Origin: Eudorina sp. 2006-703-Eu-15
Taxonomy: Eukaryota > Chlorophyta > Chlorophyceae > Chlamydomonadales > Volvocaceae
Length of the DNA: 64,000 nucleotides
Direction: 5' to 3'
NCBI GenBank assembly: GCA_003117195.1
Contig: BDSI01000059.1
Span: forward strand, 1-64,000
Shown here: positions 48,801 through 59,400 of the stretch, piece after piece
Position numbering within the stretch: position 1 is the first letter of the stretch
How the letters are laid out: each line of letters opens with the position of its first letter
Position numbers and translations under genes: made by a program
The notes under the pieces: model-generated
What the model was told of the DNA's origin: nothing
Database searches by the model: none
What the model saw: the letters and a program-made list of their open reading frames with translations, nothing else

Positions 48801-51800
48801 GCCACCACACATTACCCTCACGACTGCCGTCCCGCGGCCCTCTCCCACACGTCCCCCCGTCCTAACACCCGCCACATCACCATGCGCCGTACCAGCCCCG
48901 TCCGCGTCCTGGGTTACCCCGTCCTCCACCCGGCGCCCTACGCTCGAACCCCCAACGCCCGCAGCACCACAGCCGCAGCTCACCTTGACGTGCAGCGTGT
49001 ACGTCTCCCGGCCCACCGTGTCCTCCGCCCAGGCGTAGAGCCGCTGGTCGGGGGAGGTGTCGGCGCCGCCCACCGAGTAGTACTCCACACCCAGGTGGGC
49101 CTTGCGCTGGTTCTGGTCGAGGAGCACCTGCGGGGCGGCGCCGCGGCGCGGGGGCAGCGCGCGGGGGCAGGACGGGGGCGGCGGCAGCGGACGAGGACGG
49201 GCCAGGCGAGGGGGAGTGGGTAATAGGACGGGAGACGGTACGACGGGAGGGCGGGGGCCTCGAAACAAATTGTAGTACTGTAATCGCAGCCCCCACTGCC
49301 CCACCCCCCGTGCGGCCCCCCCTTACTGCCCCTAGGCCGATCGGACTTATGCTCTCTGGCAGCAGCGCAGCCCCAATACGTCTTAAAAATTTCTGTACCT
49401 CACTGCGGCCCCGGGCCCCCCACACACACGCATTCCTGTTCTGCTTGCCTAAATAACACACACACACACGCGGCTCAGTTCTCATTTACACACACACACA
49501 CACACACAAGGAATGCATCTAACGAATGGCAACAATGCAACAATGCCAAACGCCCGACTCGCCCCCTGGAACCTGGCCTTCGATACCCACCTTCCCCCCG
49601 CCTACTACGCTGGTACCCTCAAGATGCACAAAAATCCCCCGTCCATGCGGTACCTGGCGTGCACTCATGCCTGCCCATCTACCCGCCTCAGCGACCTCGT
49701 TACTGCCATTCTACGCGCCGTCACGCCGCAATTCGAGGCTTATTGGCGTACCCAGCTGCCTGGCACCGAACCCTGGCTGTGTTTCTCCTCCAAAGCCGTC
49801 ATGCACCTCATCGCCGCCTACAACGCCCACGGTTACTCCCACGCCCGCGCCACTCCAGCGCAAGCCTACGACTTCGAACGGCTCTACACCAATCTTCCCC
49901 ATGCCCTCCTGCGCAATGCGCTTCGGAACCTTGTCGCTGCCGCCCTCGCCACCACCCCCTTTATTCGAGTCGCTACCACGGACCCGCCGCAGCACCGACC
50001 CCATGCCAAGCCCACCCACTCCGTGTCCTTCCACGCCAACCGCCCGGCGGGACCGCAAGTCCGAACCCACAACCGTACTACCACCCGTATCTTCCATTTG
50101 GACGACTTTGACGTTCTTTTGGACTCCCTCCTCACCTCTACCTTCATCGCCTTTGGCCCAGCGCTGGTCCGCCAAGTTATTGGTATCCCCATGGGCATCT
50201 CCGCCTCCCCGTTCATCGCAAACCTGTTCCTCGCCTGGTACGAGTTTCGTTTCCTACGCCAACGCTTCCTGCCGACTGTCGACGCCACTGACAAACGCAT
50301 CCTCAGCCGCTTTCGGTACTCCCAACGCTACCTCGACGGCCTCCTTTCCCTCAATAACCCATACCTCCGAGACCTTCTCTCCGTCAACGACACCCTACGT
50401 AACCTCCACGGCATCTACCCCGCTGAGCTCGGCGTCTCCCCCAGAAGCACAACCATCTGCCCGCAGGCCACATGCCGTTCCTCGACGTTCTCCTCGTGCC
50501 CGACCCCATCGGCGACAACAGCCGGTATCAGACGCACTTGTACGACAAACGTGAACAACCGGCCTTCCAACGCGTCCGCCTCTCCCGCTTTGTGGCTCGA
50601 GATTCAAACGTCAACGAAGCCAGCAAACGCAACATCTTCACCGGCCAGTTCCATCGCCTTTTGCGCGTCATCACCTCCGTCGACAACTTCTGCATCGAGA
50701 TTGCCCACCTCATCCGCGCCCTCGAAGCCCAAGGATATGCCCGGCAGCAAATGCTGGCGCGCCTCCATTCCCTGCTCAATGCCGCTCCCCACGCATTCTA
50801 CTTCGCCCGGCGGACTACCCATCCTGACATCGTCGCAGTCGTGCGCCGCCACCTTGCCGGCCCCGCCCCCTCCACCGCTCACCACTGATATCCACTGAGC
50901 GACCCACATCCCACGTGTAACCACTACGTCACAACCTCCACGCGTTCCGCGGGGTATCACATGATGCCGGGCAGTCACCTCGGCCATTTCCCACGGCCAT
51001 ATCTACATTCGCCCACCCACCGGCTGAACCCCGCAACGCACTCCATCGCCTCCCCCACCTCTCCCACTCTGCCGGCCTTCCCAACCCCACCCACAACGCT
51101 TGGACCGGTGCCCCGCATGCATACGGGCATCCCGTCCGTGACCGGGATCGGTGGGGAGCCAACCTTTCCTCTGGCCCGCTACCCGGATCACACCCGCATT
51201 GTCCGCAGATATGTCATTACCCCACCGGCCGCTGGTACACTGGCGTCCCTTCCGTACACTACCGTACGGCATCCATGCCGCGTTCGTACGCGTCCCTGCC
51301 TACAAATCCCTCCTTCCCCGCTTCTCATCCGTAGCCGCGCCACCACCATAGTAACCTGTTTGCTTTCATCCTGTTTGCTTTCACCTTGTTTAGTTACTGT
51401 ATTCTTTCTTGCTCCCTTCCACTTTGCCTCACAACTTGCTTCCTTCCGCGTTCCCGCATGATGGACGACCGACGCTGCTTCCGTGGGGGCCATCACCATA
51501 CATTCGTCATACATTTCACAGGTCGGTAAATAATCCGTTTGCGTGCGTCGTGCGTCTCCGTATTTAGTATTTGCGGTATGATTTGCCTTGCGGTGGTGGC
51601 GCGGCTGCCTGGTCCGCGCGCCTGCATATGGTAAGTTTTTTCCTCGCAGGTTTTATGGTAAGTGTATTGATACCTGGGATCGGGCGGGCGGGCGGGTTGC
51701 AATTCTAAACACACACACACACACCTCCTCCGGCTCCCGCTCGTCCAGGTCGTCCGTCTCCGAGGGGCCCGCCGCGACCATGGCGGCCGGCACCCGCCGC

Positions 51801-54800
51801 CGACACTGAATGCCGTACTGCTGCCCTGTCTCCTGCCGAGTGTAGTAGAAGTAGCCGTGGTGCCTGGGGCGCGGCCGGGACGGGGCACGAGGCGGGGCGG
51901 CTGGGCCGGCGGCTGGGGCGGCTGCGCGGATTGCATTGCACCGGACGGCCGGTGGTATGAGGCATCGCTGCCATACAGAAGGAAGTGCGTGTCGAGCCTC
52001 GCTGGTACGACAGACACGAGCGCGGGAGCCCTTGGCGCGGGACAGGGAGGCTGTTGAACGCTGAGTGAGATGCCGGCATCCGTCCGTCCGTCCGTCCGTC
52101 TGCCCGTCTGTCCGTCCTTCTGACTATCGAGGGCAACTGACTGACTGCGATTACTGCGATTACTGCAATTACTGCGATTACTGCGACTACTGCAATTACT
52201 GCAACTACTGCGATTACTGCAACTACTGCGATTACTGCGACTACTGCAACTACTGCGATTACTGCGATTCGGAGCGCGGCCTGGACGACGCCACCTGTGA
52301 ACCGCCGGAGCAAGGACCCTTTCCCCCACACGAGACGTTAGCTGCGGGTTGCGACCAAGCCGGTCGCACAAAAGATGAGGACATGCCGTACCTTGCCGTA
52401 CCCTTGTGCCGCACGTACGGCACGCCCGTACGCGGGTGCACGTGGTGTGTACCTCCCCTCCCTCACCTGGTGGGCACCTGGCGATCGTCCTCCTTGATCC
52501 GCGCCCGCATCTCCTTGTACAGCGTCTCCTGTCATGTGTACGGCAGTGTACGAGCATGTACACACGGACAGCAAGGTCGAAGCACCCAGCCATCAGATCG
52601 CCGCACGGGCGAGACCCGCACTGGCGAGGTGGTTGATCCCCCCTGGAGCGCCCCCGTCGGCTCCACCCGCTCCTCCACCAACACCGCGGAAGCTGTGCAT
52701 TTCACTTTGCAGCCCAGCGGTCACACCGCTCAACCCAGCTTCTTCCCGCCCACTACATGTAGTGCCTATCCGAGGATTGCTCACCCAGCTACATAGCCAT
52801 ATCCACCCATACCCTCCCATATCCTTCCATTTGTCGCCGGGCTGGGTGTGTCTGGGCTGCTTTGCTTTTTGTACCCTCCCAGGCCCTCCCATGGGGGGTA
52901 TAGCCCACCCCCCTTGTTCGCACCCTTCCACGCCCACCTACCTGCAGCTTCTCCGTGTCCGCCATGACGGCCTTGGTGTAGTCGTTCTCGGCGTCCAAGT
53001 AGGAGATCACGTCGGGGTCCTTGCGGGCGTCATCTCGCAGCCTGAGGCGACCAGGTCAACATCCAGATCCACATCCAGATCCAAACCCAGGGAGGGCGAC
53101 GGGAGGAGGGAAGCATGAGGGAGACGGGGAGGGAGGTGGGGCAGGCTCTGGTACCAATCGCGGTGGTATCTGCTTCAGAGGGATGGCTGCCCGCGGAACT
53201 TTATAGAGGGGGACGGCTTCATCCCGAACCATGACCGGACCCGTGCTTTCTTTGTGCTCCCCGTGCCCACCCTTGCCTCCTTTCCAACTCAGACCCACCC
53301 AGCCGCCGACCCACCCACCCACCAGTAGTACTTGTCCTCCCTAGAGTCCGCGTGCGACTCGAGCAGCTTGACTCGCTGGGTGGCCGTGGGGGGCGCCAGG
53401 ACCGCTGTGGTACGACCACAAGCAGACCAGACCAGACCAGAACAGACCAGGACAGGGACAGCACAGCGACAGGGCAGCACAGGGACAGGGCAGGGCAACA
53501 CAGGGACAGGGCAGGGGCAGCAGCACGGGGAGGAGCATGCGGCTGTTGAGCTGTGTGACGTTCACGAAGGTAGGTCACCCAGGTAACGAACCCTCTGGGC
53601 TCCAGGGGTGGCTCCTCGCGCGGCAGGTCGGAGCTGGCGGTGCGGGGACTGGTGCCCCGGGTGACGGTGCAGGCGCAGGGGCAGGCGGGGCCTGCTGCGC
53701 GCCAGGCCTCGCCCCACATCCGACATTCGCGCGCTGTCCCCAGCAACCTGAAGCAGACTGCAGCCACCGACTCTTCGCATGTTGGCCGCAACCCGGCCCC
53801 CTTGTATATAACATATAATGCTGTAATGCTGTATATATATTATATAATTATATATATGATAAAGACAGCCGCAAGTCCCGCACCCCAATCCCCCTCTGGA
53901 GGCTCCCCCTCCGAACAGCTGCGCGCCCAGCCCCCAGCCCCCAGCCACCCGACCCCCGCCAGTCAGACAGGCGAGACATACACACAGACAATCAGTCCGC
54001 CGGGCAACCAGCCAGCCGTCCGGCCATCCGGCCAGCCCATCCCAACCCAGCCCGTCGCACAGCACAGCTCCTCCCTCCAGCCGCATCTTCTCCCCCTCCC
54101 TCCCTCCCCCCCGTGCCTCCTTAGCACCGAAGCCAGGCCCACAACCGGCCCCTCCTCGCGGACCCGCACATGGCCACCAGCCGGCGAAGCAACGATCAGT
54201 CACCCGCCCATCTCCACACACACAAACCCGCTACCCAGTAACCCAGCCTGACCGACCCACCCACCCACCCAGCCAGCCAGCCAGCCACCCACCCAGTCGC
54301 TCCGCCTCCACCCCGGTCGACACGCCCTCCAGCCGCTGTGCTGCGGCCGCCAGCAGCCGCCGCTTCTCCGCGTCCCGCACACCTGCGCACAGGCACCCGA
54401 CCCGGCCCATCTGGGAGTTGAGAGTGGGAGGCTGGGAGTTGAGAGTGGGAGGCTGGGGGGTGAGAGTGGGCGGCTGCGCGGGGGCAGTCCCCGGACGACA
54501 AATATGAGGCCCTTCGATGACATGCCACACACGATCAGCCGGCCGAGTACGGCGGTTGGACTCCCTGATTAGGTGCGAGCTGCCGTACAGGAGAAGCGTA
54601 CTGTCGGGGGTCCAGTTGGATTTGACCAGGGGGGTTTGATAAGGCCCAGCTGTCCGGGATGGCGGTTCGGCGGCGGCGCGAAATGCACAGGTCCGTGTTT
54701 GTGCGTTGCTGACGATCTTCCGGACGTGGATGCCACCCCTCTTCACCCCGTTAGGGATCACCCCGGGCGGGAGACTGCCGAGTCCCGAGCAGTGAAGCCC

Positions 54801-55600
54801 AGGAGCCCGTCCCGGGCAGGAAGGCGGAGCCGAGCGGTGCACTGTGCACATCTCGAGGAGGACCGCACCGCACAACCCCACCTGAAATCCAACTTTGAGA
54901 TTTCGGTGGCACCGTGCCCCTGAACGCCCCCGCAGCGCCAGGGTCCAGCCCTCATTCCCTCATGGTGAGGAAGCTTTGACTGTGGCGTCCGCCGTAACAT
55001 CCTTAATAATAATATCTCACCCTGTCTCTTGAGTGCCATTCAAGATGCCACACCCCCTACTCACCCGGAGGTGGCCAATTGCGGAACAAGTGGCCGTAGC
55101 CCATTTGGATGAGCGCGGTGGCCAAGGACCGCTCCTGGAAAGTCGAAGTAGGACGAAGGCACGACGGAGGGAGGGAAATAAGACGAATTGGGGTTTTGCA
55201 GGCAAGACGAATCAGGGTTGTGCAGTGAGTGGGAGTTGCGAAGGGGACGGTGGGAATGAATGCGTTGCACATGCACAGTGGTCACGCAGGCCTCAGGGCC
55301 AACAGCCAGGCACCCCGATCCCTTGCAATGGCTGGGAAGGGTTGTGCGCAATAATCGTTGGTGCGTGCGCAAAAGATGCAGGTGCCAGGTCCCCGGGCAC
55401 AAGAGCAGTGGTAGCAGTAGCAGTATCGTCGACGGTTGAAAGTAGGAACTGACCTGGCGGGTAAGGAGTCTATCATTGCCATTAAGTTGACGCCCTAGGC
55501 TGGTAGTTCCTCGCCTGCGACCATTCCCCACGGAAATGGAAATGACACTCCCAAGACGGAAGACATTCGTTCTTTCAAAACGGCCCCATTTGTATATCAT
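39899..55600 (-). CDS. Oligopeptidase B (prolyl-oligopeptidase family S9A), 22 proposed exons
   Basis: Exons in gene order: 55454-55600, 55065-55134, 54293-54382, 53323-53404, 52942-53041, 52467-52528, 51725-51863, 48984-49127, 48458-48580, 48183-48218, 47765-47852, 47349-47431, 46785-47100, 46155-46247, 45617-45717, 45119-45189, 44029-44145, 43572-43768, 43041-43133, 42231-42334, 40761-40895, 39899-39985; 825 residues, phases consistent. The enzyme cleaves small peptides after Lys/Arg. The N-terminal YYWLRDD motif, seven-blade propeller and alpha/beta-hydrolase domain align throughout with bacterial PtrB. The triad is intact: Ser in [10 protein letters not shown] (43639-43641), Asp in LHDPR (42237-42239), His in [10 protein letters not shown] (40797-40799). 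The 5' end is less sure. The upstream exons give an Arg/Ser-rich leader suggesting organelle targeting; an alternative first exon at 53579-53780 ([11 protein letters not shown]...) also joins in phase. The 2.6-kb intron 49128-51724 carries a retroelement. Confidence 0.93.
40019..40250. repeat. 34-bp minisatellite
   Basis: Six full copies plus a partial one of a 34-base unit built on GGACCGGACAGCAGGGTCCC then GGGGCGGCAGATTG, in the last oligopeptidase B intron. Each unit holds a GGGTCCCGGG near-palindrome. Confidence 0.9.
40575..40760. repeat. CCCCACCCCGC simple repeat abutting an exon
   Basis: About 185 bases of CCCCA/CCCCG pentamers ending exactly at the 5' splice site of exon 40761-40895. 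The gene-sense intron therefore starts with GTGGGGCGGGG repeats, a G-rich strand able in principle to form quadruplexes. Confidence 0.9.
40935..41905. repeat. 38-40-bp minisatellite, 24 copies, with higher-order structure
   Basis: I counted 24 copies of a unit with core CTGGCTATTGGCAGGTAAGA plus CAGCGGGGCGG and GGGCTAC, in the oligopeptidase B intron upstream of exon 40761-40895. Variants (GTACGACAG, GGGGGGA, CCCTGG) recur in the same order at 196-bp spacing (for example starting near 41447 and 41643), indicating a five-unit higher-order repeat. Every unit has CAGGTA on the + strand. Confidence 0.95.
42595..42725. repeat. CCCCCTCCAGGC 11-12-bp tandem repeat
   Basis: About 11 copies of CCCTCCAGGCC in an oligopeptidase B intron. 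The (-) frame reads Gly/Glu-rich repeats and is not coding. Confidence 0.9.
43283..43390. repeat. (GGAGGC)n hexanucleotide microsatellite
   Basis: About 18 perfect or near-perfect GGAGGC units, with one GGAAGC, in an oligopeptidase B intron. A GGGA-rich tract lies just left at 43183-43228. Confidence 0.95.
44387..44468. repeat. (GTAG)n tetranucleotide microsatellite
   Basis: About 20 uninterrupted TAGG/GTAG units in an oligopeptidase B intron. A separate run of GGTGGTAGAGTGCA units (14 bp, about five copies) follows at 44535-44605. Confidence 0.97.
45190..45360. repeat. ~42-bp minisatellite beside exon 45119-45189
   Basis: Four copies of a unit containing GGGGCAGGACATGGGTAGAC and ATATTGTGTG, the last diverged (AGGAAATTGGTAGACATATT). 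The array begins right at the 3' splice site of oligopeptidase B exon 45119-45189. Confidence 0.9.
45740..46460. repeat. Cluster of reverse box A dispersed repeats
   Basis: Copies at about 45740-45757, 45785-45820, 45871-45902 and 46426-46458 share GTGTTTAG(N)AAGA...ACCCGCCCGACCC. TG runs accompany the first copies. All lie in or next to oligopeptidase B introns. Confidence 0.65.
47925..48150. repeat. Composite dispersed repeat: box B plus two box A copies
   Basis: A CA run is followed by box B (CATGCACACCTGTTCTGCCT, then GAGAACACGC), then GGGTGGGCTTCTTGTTAAAC and GGGCGGATTTCTCATTAAAC, each leading into ACACA. The cluster lies in the oligopeptidase B intron between exons 48183-48218 and 47765-47852. 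Confidence 0.7.
49510..51708 (+). mobile_element. 5'-truncated Penelope-like retroelement in an oligopeptidase B intron
   Basis: The insert lies antisense in the intron 49128-51724. Its left edge abuts a (CA)n run (49451-49510) and its right edge approaches box A and (CA)n at 51683-51722. It contains the reverse-transcriptase remnant 49513-50888 and about 800 bases of apparently non-coding 3' sequence. No GIY-YIG endonuclease is visible, as expected if the 5' part is missing. From memory, some Penelope-like elements of Chlamydomonas insert into (CA)n; that should be checked. Exact ends and target duplications are not resolved. Confidence 0.75.
49513..50888 (+). pseudogene. Penelope-like reverse transcriptase, frameshifted and active-site mutant
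   Basis: The frame from 49513 carries RT motifs: [15 protein letters not shown], motif [12 protein letters not shown] with its Asp, motif [17 protein letters not shown], and motif C RYLDGLL. The usual YxDD catalytic pair is altered, with the second Asp codon now GGC (50338-50340). The thumb and C-terminal part continues in another frame (HMPFLDVLL, then [20 protein letters not shown]), so a frameshift lies near 50440. It ends at a TGA at 50886-50888. The pattern of motifs, especially PFLDVL and the SNV.EASK...QFHR block, is that of Penelope-like elements rather than LINEs or group II introns. The copy cannot encode an active enzyme. Confidence 0.85.
52145..52268. repeat. 9-bp TACTGCRAY minisatellite
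   Basis: About 13 copies of TACTGCGAT / TACTGCAAT / TACTGCAAC in an oligopeptidase B intron. It reads as a Tyr-Cys-Asp/Asn repeat on the + strand only because of its 9-bp period. Confidence 0.95.
54413..54476. repeat. 21-bp minisatellite, three copies
   Basis: Three copies of GGGAGTTGAGAGTGGGAGGC-like units in the intron upstream of exon 54293-54382. Confidence 0.85.
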
Positions 55601-56409
55601 AGACAAAAACCTTTGGTAGTGGTCTATGGCCGAAACAAATCGGCTTTCATTCGTCAGGGACAATCTGACCAAAACTTACCTTCCAAGCGTGAAGCCAACA
55701 ACCGCAGACGCTGCCGCTGCTGCCACCGGCACAACTATCTTTCCAACAGTCATCGTGATGACGACCTATTACTGACAGCACACCGAGGCTGCTGATTGAT
55801 CTACGCAAGGATGGCCAGTGGCAGACAATAACGGGTCGCTTATCACATCAACCCGAGGGCTGCTTTCCCGAAGAGTTTATCGACTTACAACTTGCATGTC
55901 CGGACTTCCCCTCTCCTACATGTACGGTACAGAGGTCGTACGATTATACCAACTGTGTGAACAGCTTCCTCAACAAAACCGCAGATTGTCGTTCGCATGC
56001 TACGTCCTTTCACGACTGTTTGGCGCATCGAATGAAACCCACTGCCAAGAGGTTGAATCATTTCGTCAACTGTCTCCACATCCTGTACGTCAATCACGCC
56101 CAGGTGCAACCAGCAAACAATCCTGCATGACCGCGAGCACTCCAGGCCCGTCACCGACGCCATCCTCGCACATGGCCCTTCACATGGCCCGAACTGCTTG
56201 CCTACAGCCGCTGCCGGATACCAACACAAACCCAAGCTGGCTTCGCCTCCTTGTACCGGTACCTCCTCCTCACAGCTTATCCTACCAGCAGTGCCAGCAG
56301 TTTCTCTCCATGCGGGATCACGACCTCCCCATTTACGTGCAAGTCACGGTCCTCCACCGCCCGAGCGGCACCCACCGCCCGAGCGGCAGTCGCTTCACCT
56401 TGCCAGCCG
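55601..56409. other. mTERF 3' UTR and oligopeptidase B 5' flank
   Basis: The mTERF gene ends at 56410 and oligopeptidase B begins at 55600 on the same strand, so this interval holds the former's 3' UTR and the latter's promoter. A TGTAA at 55885-55889 fits. The long + frame through 55818-56825 is antisense to the mTERF exon and unsupported. Confidence 0.55.
55885..55889 (-). terminator. Candidate TGTAA poly(A) signal of the mTERF-like gene
   Basis: TTACA on the + strand, about 520 bases past the stop at 56410; the length is reasonable for a volvocine 3' UTR. Confidence 0.5.
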
Positions 56410-59400
56410 TCACTCCTGCCGCGGCACCAGCCGGCGGCGCCGCCGCGCGGACGGTGGTGGCGGCGGCGGCAAGTCCTCCGACCCCAGCTTGTCAAAGTCC
56501 GCAGCGCTCATCGTCCCCAGCAGCCCCATGTCAGACCCCTTGCCGACAGCGGCAGCGCCGCCGCCTGCATCCCCATTGCTGCCCCGCCGCCCGGTGCTTG
56601 ACGCGGCACCCTTGCCCGAGCCCGAATCCTGAGGCTGCTGCTCTGCGGCGCGGCCCTGGCCATCAACTGCCCCAGCGCCGGAGGATTGGCGATCCACCAA
56701 GCCATCCCGAGCTTGCAAAGCCGCTCGCTGCTGCTTCTGCTGCTGCTGCTGCTGCTCCTGCTGTTGCGTCGGCGGTTGCGACTGCAGCCGCGGCTTCTCC
56801 TTTTCACCCAGGCGACGCCGCCTAGCCACAGTGTCGTTCTCCGATGCCGACCGGTCTCCAGGCTTGGAACGGTCGCCTGCGGCGTCGATGGCGCCGGAGG
56901 CTCCGCCGCCAGCGGCCCGCTGCGGAGGTCGCCGGCCCGAGCGCGCCGCCGCGTCTGCGACGGGGCTGCCGCTCCGAGACTGGCGCCGGGCCTTTGCCTC
57001 ACCTTTGCCTCCGCCGCCTGCGCCTGCGCCGCCGCCTGCAGGGTCGGCGTCCCTCTGTTTCTGTTGCTGCTGATCCTTCCGGTTGTGCTGCTGCAGCTGT
57101 TGCTGCTGCTGCTGTCGTTGCTGCGGTGCGGGCGGTGAGAGCGCCAGGTCGCTGTCCGCCCGCAGGATGAGCGAGGGGTCGGCCAACACGACGTCTATGG
57201 CGTCGGAGCTGAAGGCCCCGAAGGAGGCCGCCAGCGCACGGAACTTGAGCTCCAGCTCGTCGGCGGACACGGCCAGCAGCGCTGAGCGACGGGGGGTGGA
57301 GGGGCAAGGGAGGATGGTGAGGGGTCGGGATGGTGAGGAGGCGGATGGGTTCCGGCTCGGGACATTACCGCGCATACGAAACATCGGCTCCCCCGAATCG
57401 CGAATCGGCGAAAATTTTACATAGGACATACCGTAGCAGCGCGCGGCTATGGAGTAAGGGTTCTGCTCGCGTCAGGTGGAAGGGCGGCGATGAATGTTGG
57501 CTTGTGCCGGCGGAAGGTTTGTCACTGGCCTTATCATCTGCTTCCCCGCCATCCTCTCCCTCGAAAGCCCACGCCCACCAACACGGTGCGGGTGTTCCAA
57601 GGACCAGGGTGGAGTACCGGGTTTCGCGGCGACAGGGCGACAAGGTGGCAACTCCTCCCATTCACGTGCACAGCCGCGCCGCCCCATAAGGCCCATCTTC
57701 TTGCCACCTCCCCCTTCCCATATGCCCCATAAGGCCCCCGCACCCACCGGGCTCCCGCAGCACCAGCTCCAGGACCAGGCCCCCGGGAATCTCAAACAGG
57801 CTCTGCATCACCAGCAGCTTGTCCGCGGTCTCCTCGGGGGGCGAAGTCAGCAGCGCCGGCTGGGTGGCCAGCAATGCCAGCAGCCGCGGCGGGAGCGTCG
57901 GCAGCGCCGCGGCGGCGGAAGCGGCGGTGGCGTCAACCGCCACGGCATCGGCCGCCGCCGCCGCCGGCGGCGGCGAGGTGCCGAGCAGCATGTGGCTCAG
58001 TAGCGCCAGACGCGAGTGTAACAAGAGGGGGTCCTGCGCGCCACGAGTGCGTTAGCAAGATAGTGAAGCCATGGGAGGAACGAACGCAGGGAAAGGTGGT
58101 GCCACAGGCCACGGGCACACACGCCCCATGACTGGAAAGGGAAAAGCAGCAGCTGGTACATCAACTCAGCTGCAGACGCGTTAATGTTCATTCATGCATG
58201 CATTCAACTCATTTGCAGACGCGTGACTGCAGACGTCGCGGCCAGCGCATGTGGGCAGTGCAAAACGGTGCGCTGGTAAGGGGTTACCAGAAAAGCGGGC
58301 GAGCGCGATCGCCCGGTTCTTTGGGCACCACTGCGTTTGGATCTGCAATCCCCCAGGCCGACCAAGCCGGAACTTGACACCCCCTTGTTCACACCCCAAG
58401 CGTTTGGGGTTCTAATCGGACTTGTGCTTCGCTTTACCGCCGACCGTTGCTATCCCTGCGGCCAGCCGCGGAGGCCCCTGTGCCAGAGCCCACGCACCCC
58501 ACGCCCGCACCTGCAGCAGCAGCTCTGGCCGGCGCTGTAGCAGCACGATCGCGGGCGGCACGGTGACACCGCTGGCAGCCCTGCCATTTTGCGGCGGCTG
58601 TAGCAGCCGCGTCAGCGCCGCCACCCTGGCCGCCAACTGCTCTCTGGGCAGCAGTAGCAGGCGGGGGTGGTCAGCAAGCTGGCGCCGCACTTCCGCATCC
58701 CCCCAGCCCAGCACAGCCCCCAGCGCCGCCACCTGCGCCGCCACCTCCTCCTGGCTGTAGCCGCACACACGCTCGTCCTGTACGACAAGCTCCAGTACGG
58801 CATCCATGGAGATGCCGCTGGCTGAGGACAGCTGTGAAAACTGATCCAGGACAGGCAGGACGGCGGGAGGGGCGGAGTTGGCGCCGCCGCCGCCGCCGCT
58901 GCCGCCGCCGCCGCCGCTGCCGCGGTCGACCGAGTCTCGCGAATCCAAGCTGCTCAGACTGCTCAAGCTGCCACGACTGCCTAGGCTGCTGCCGCTGCCC
59001 GACGCTTTTGCCGGAGGCGCAGGACCACCCAGGGGCGCGTTGATCAGTACCGCGGGATCCACGAGGATCATATCCGCCACGTCATCCTGGAACCTGCCGT
59101 ACTGTCCCGCCAGCGCCGCGAACTTGGCGCGGAGCGTCTCGGCTCCGAAACCCAGTACTCGGGGCTCCTGCACGATGAGCTCCGACAGGAAGTCCTTCGG
59201 CACGCCGCACAGCTCGCCCAGCAGCTGGAAGCGACGGGAGAGCTGTCGGGGGGATCTGGTCGCGAGGTGGCGGTTGAGGGGAGCGGCATGGCAGCGAGGC
59301 GAGAACATGCCCTCAGCAGGGCATCCCTTCGTGCGTTCACAAACAAGTTCACAAACAAGCGAGTGAGGTGTTTAGCGAGAAGCCCGCCCGACCCAAACCA

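Noticed and set aside
50961..51461. Second ORF of the Penelope-like element
   Set aside because: Pro/Thr/His-rich with no motif; more likely the element's 3' non-coding part.
52065..52796. Tyr/Cys/Asp-rich metal-binding-like protein
   Set aside because: Produced by a 9-bp tandem repeat in an oligopeptidase B intron, and it reads over the conserved exon 52467-52528 on the opposite strand.
55818..56825. 335-codon + open frame
   Set aside because: Antisense to the last mTERF exon, whose (-) frame continues conserved helical repeats; composition follows the complementary codons.
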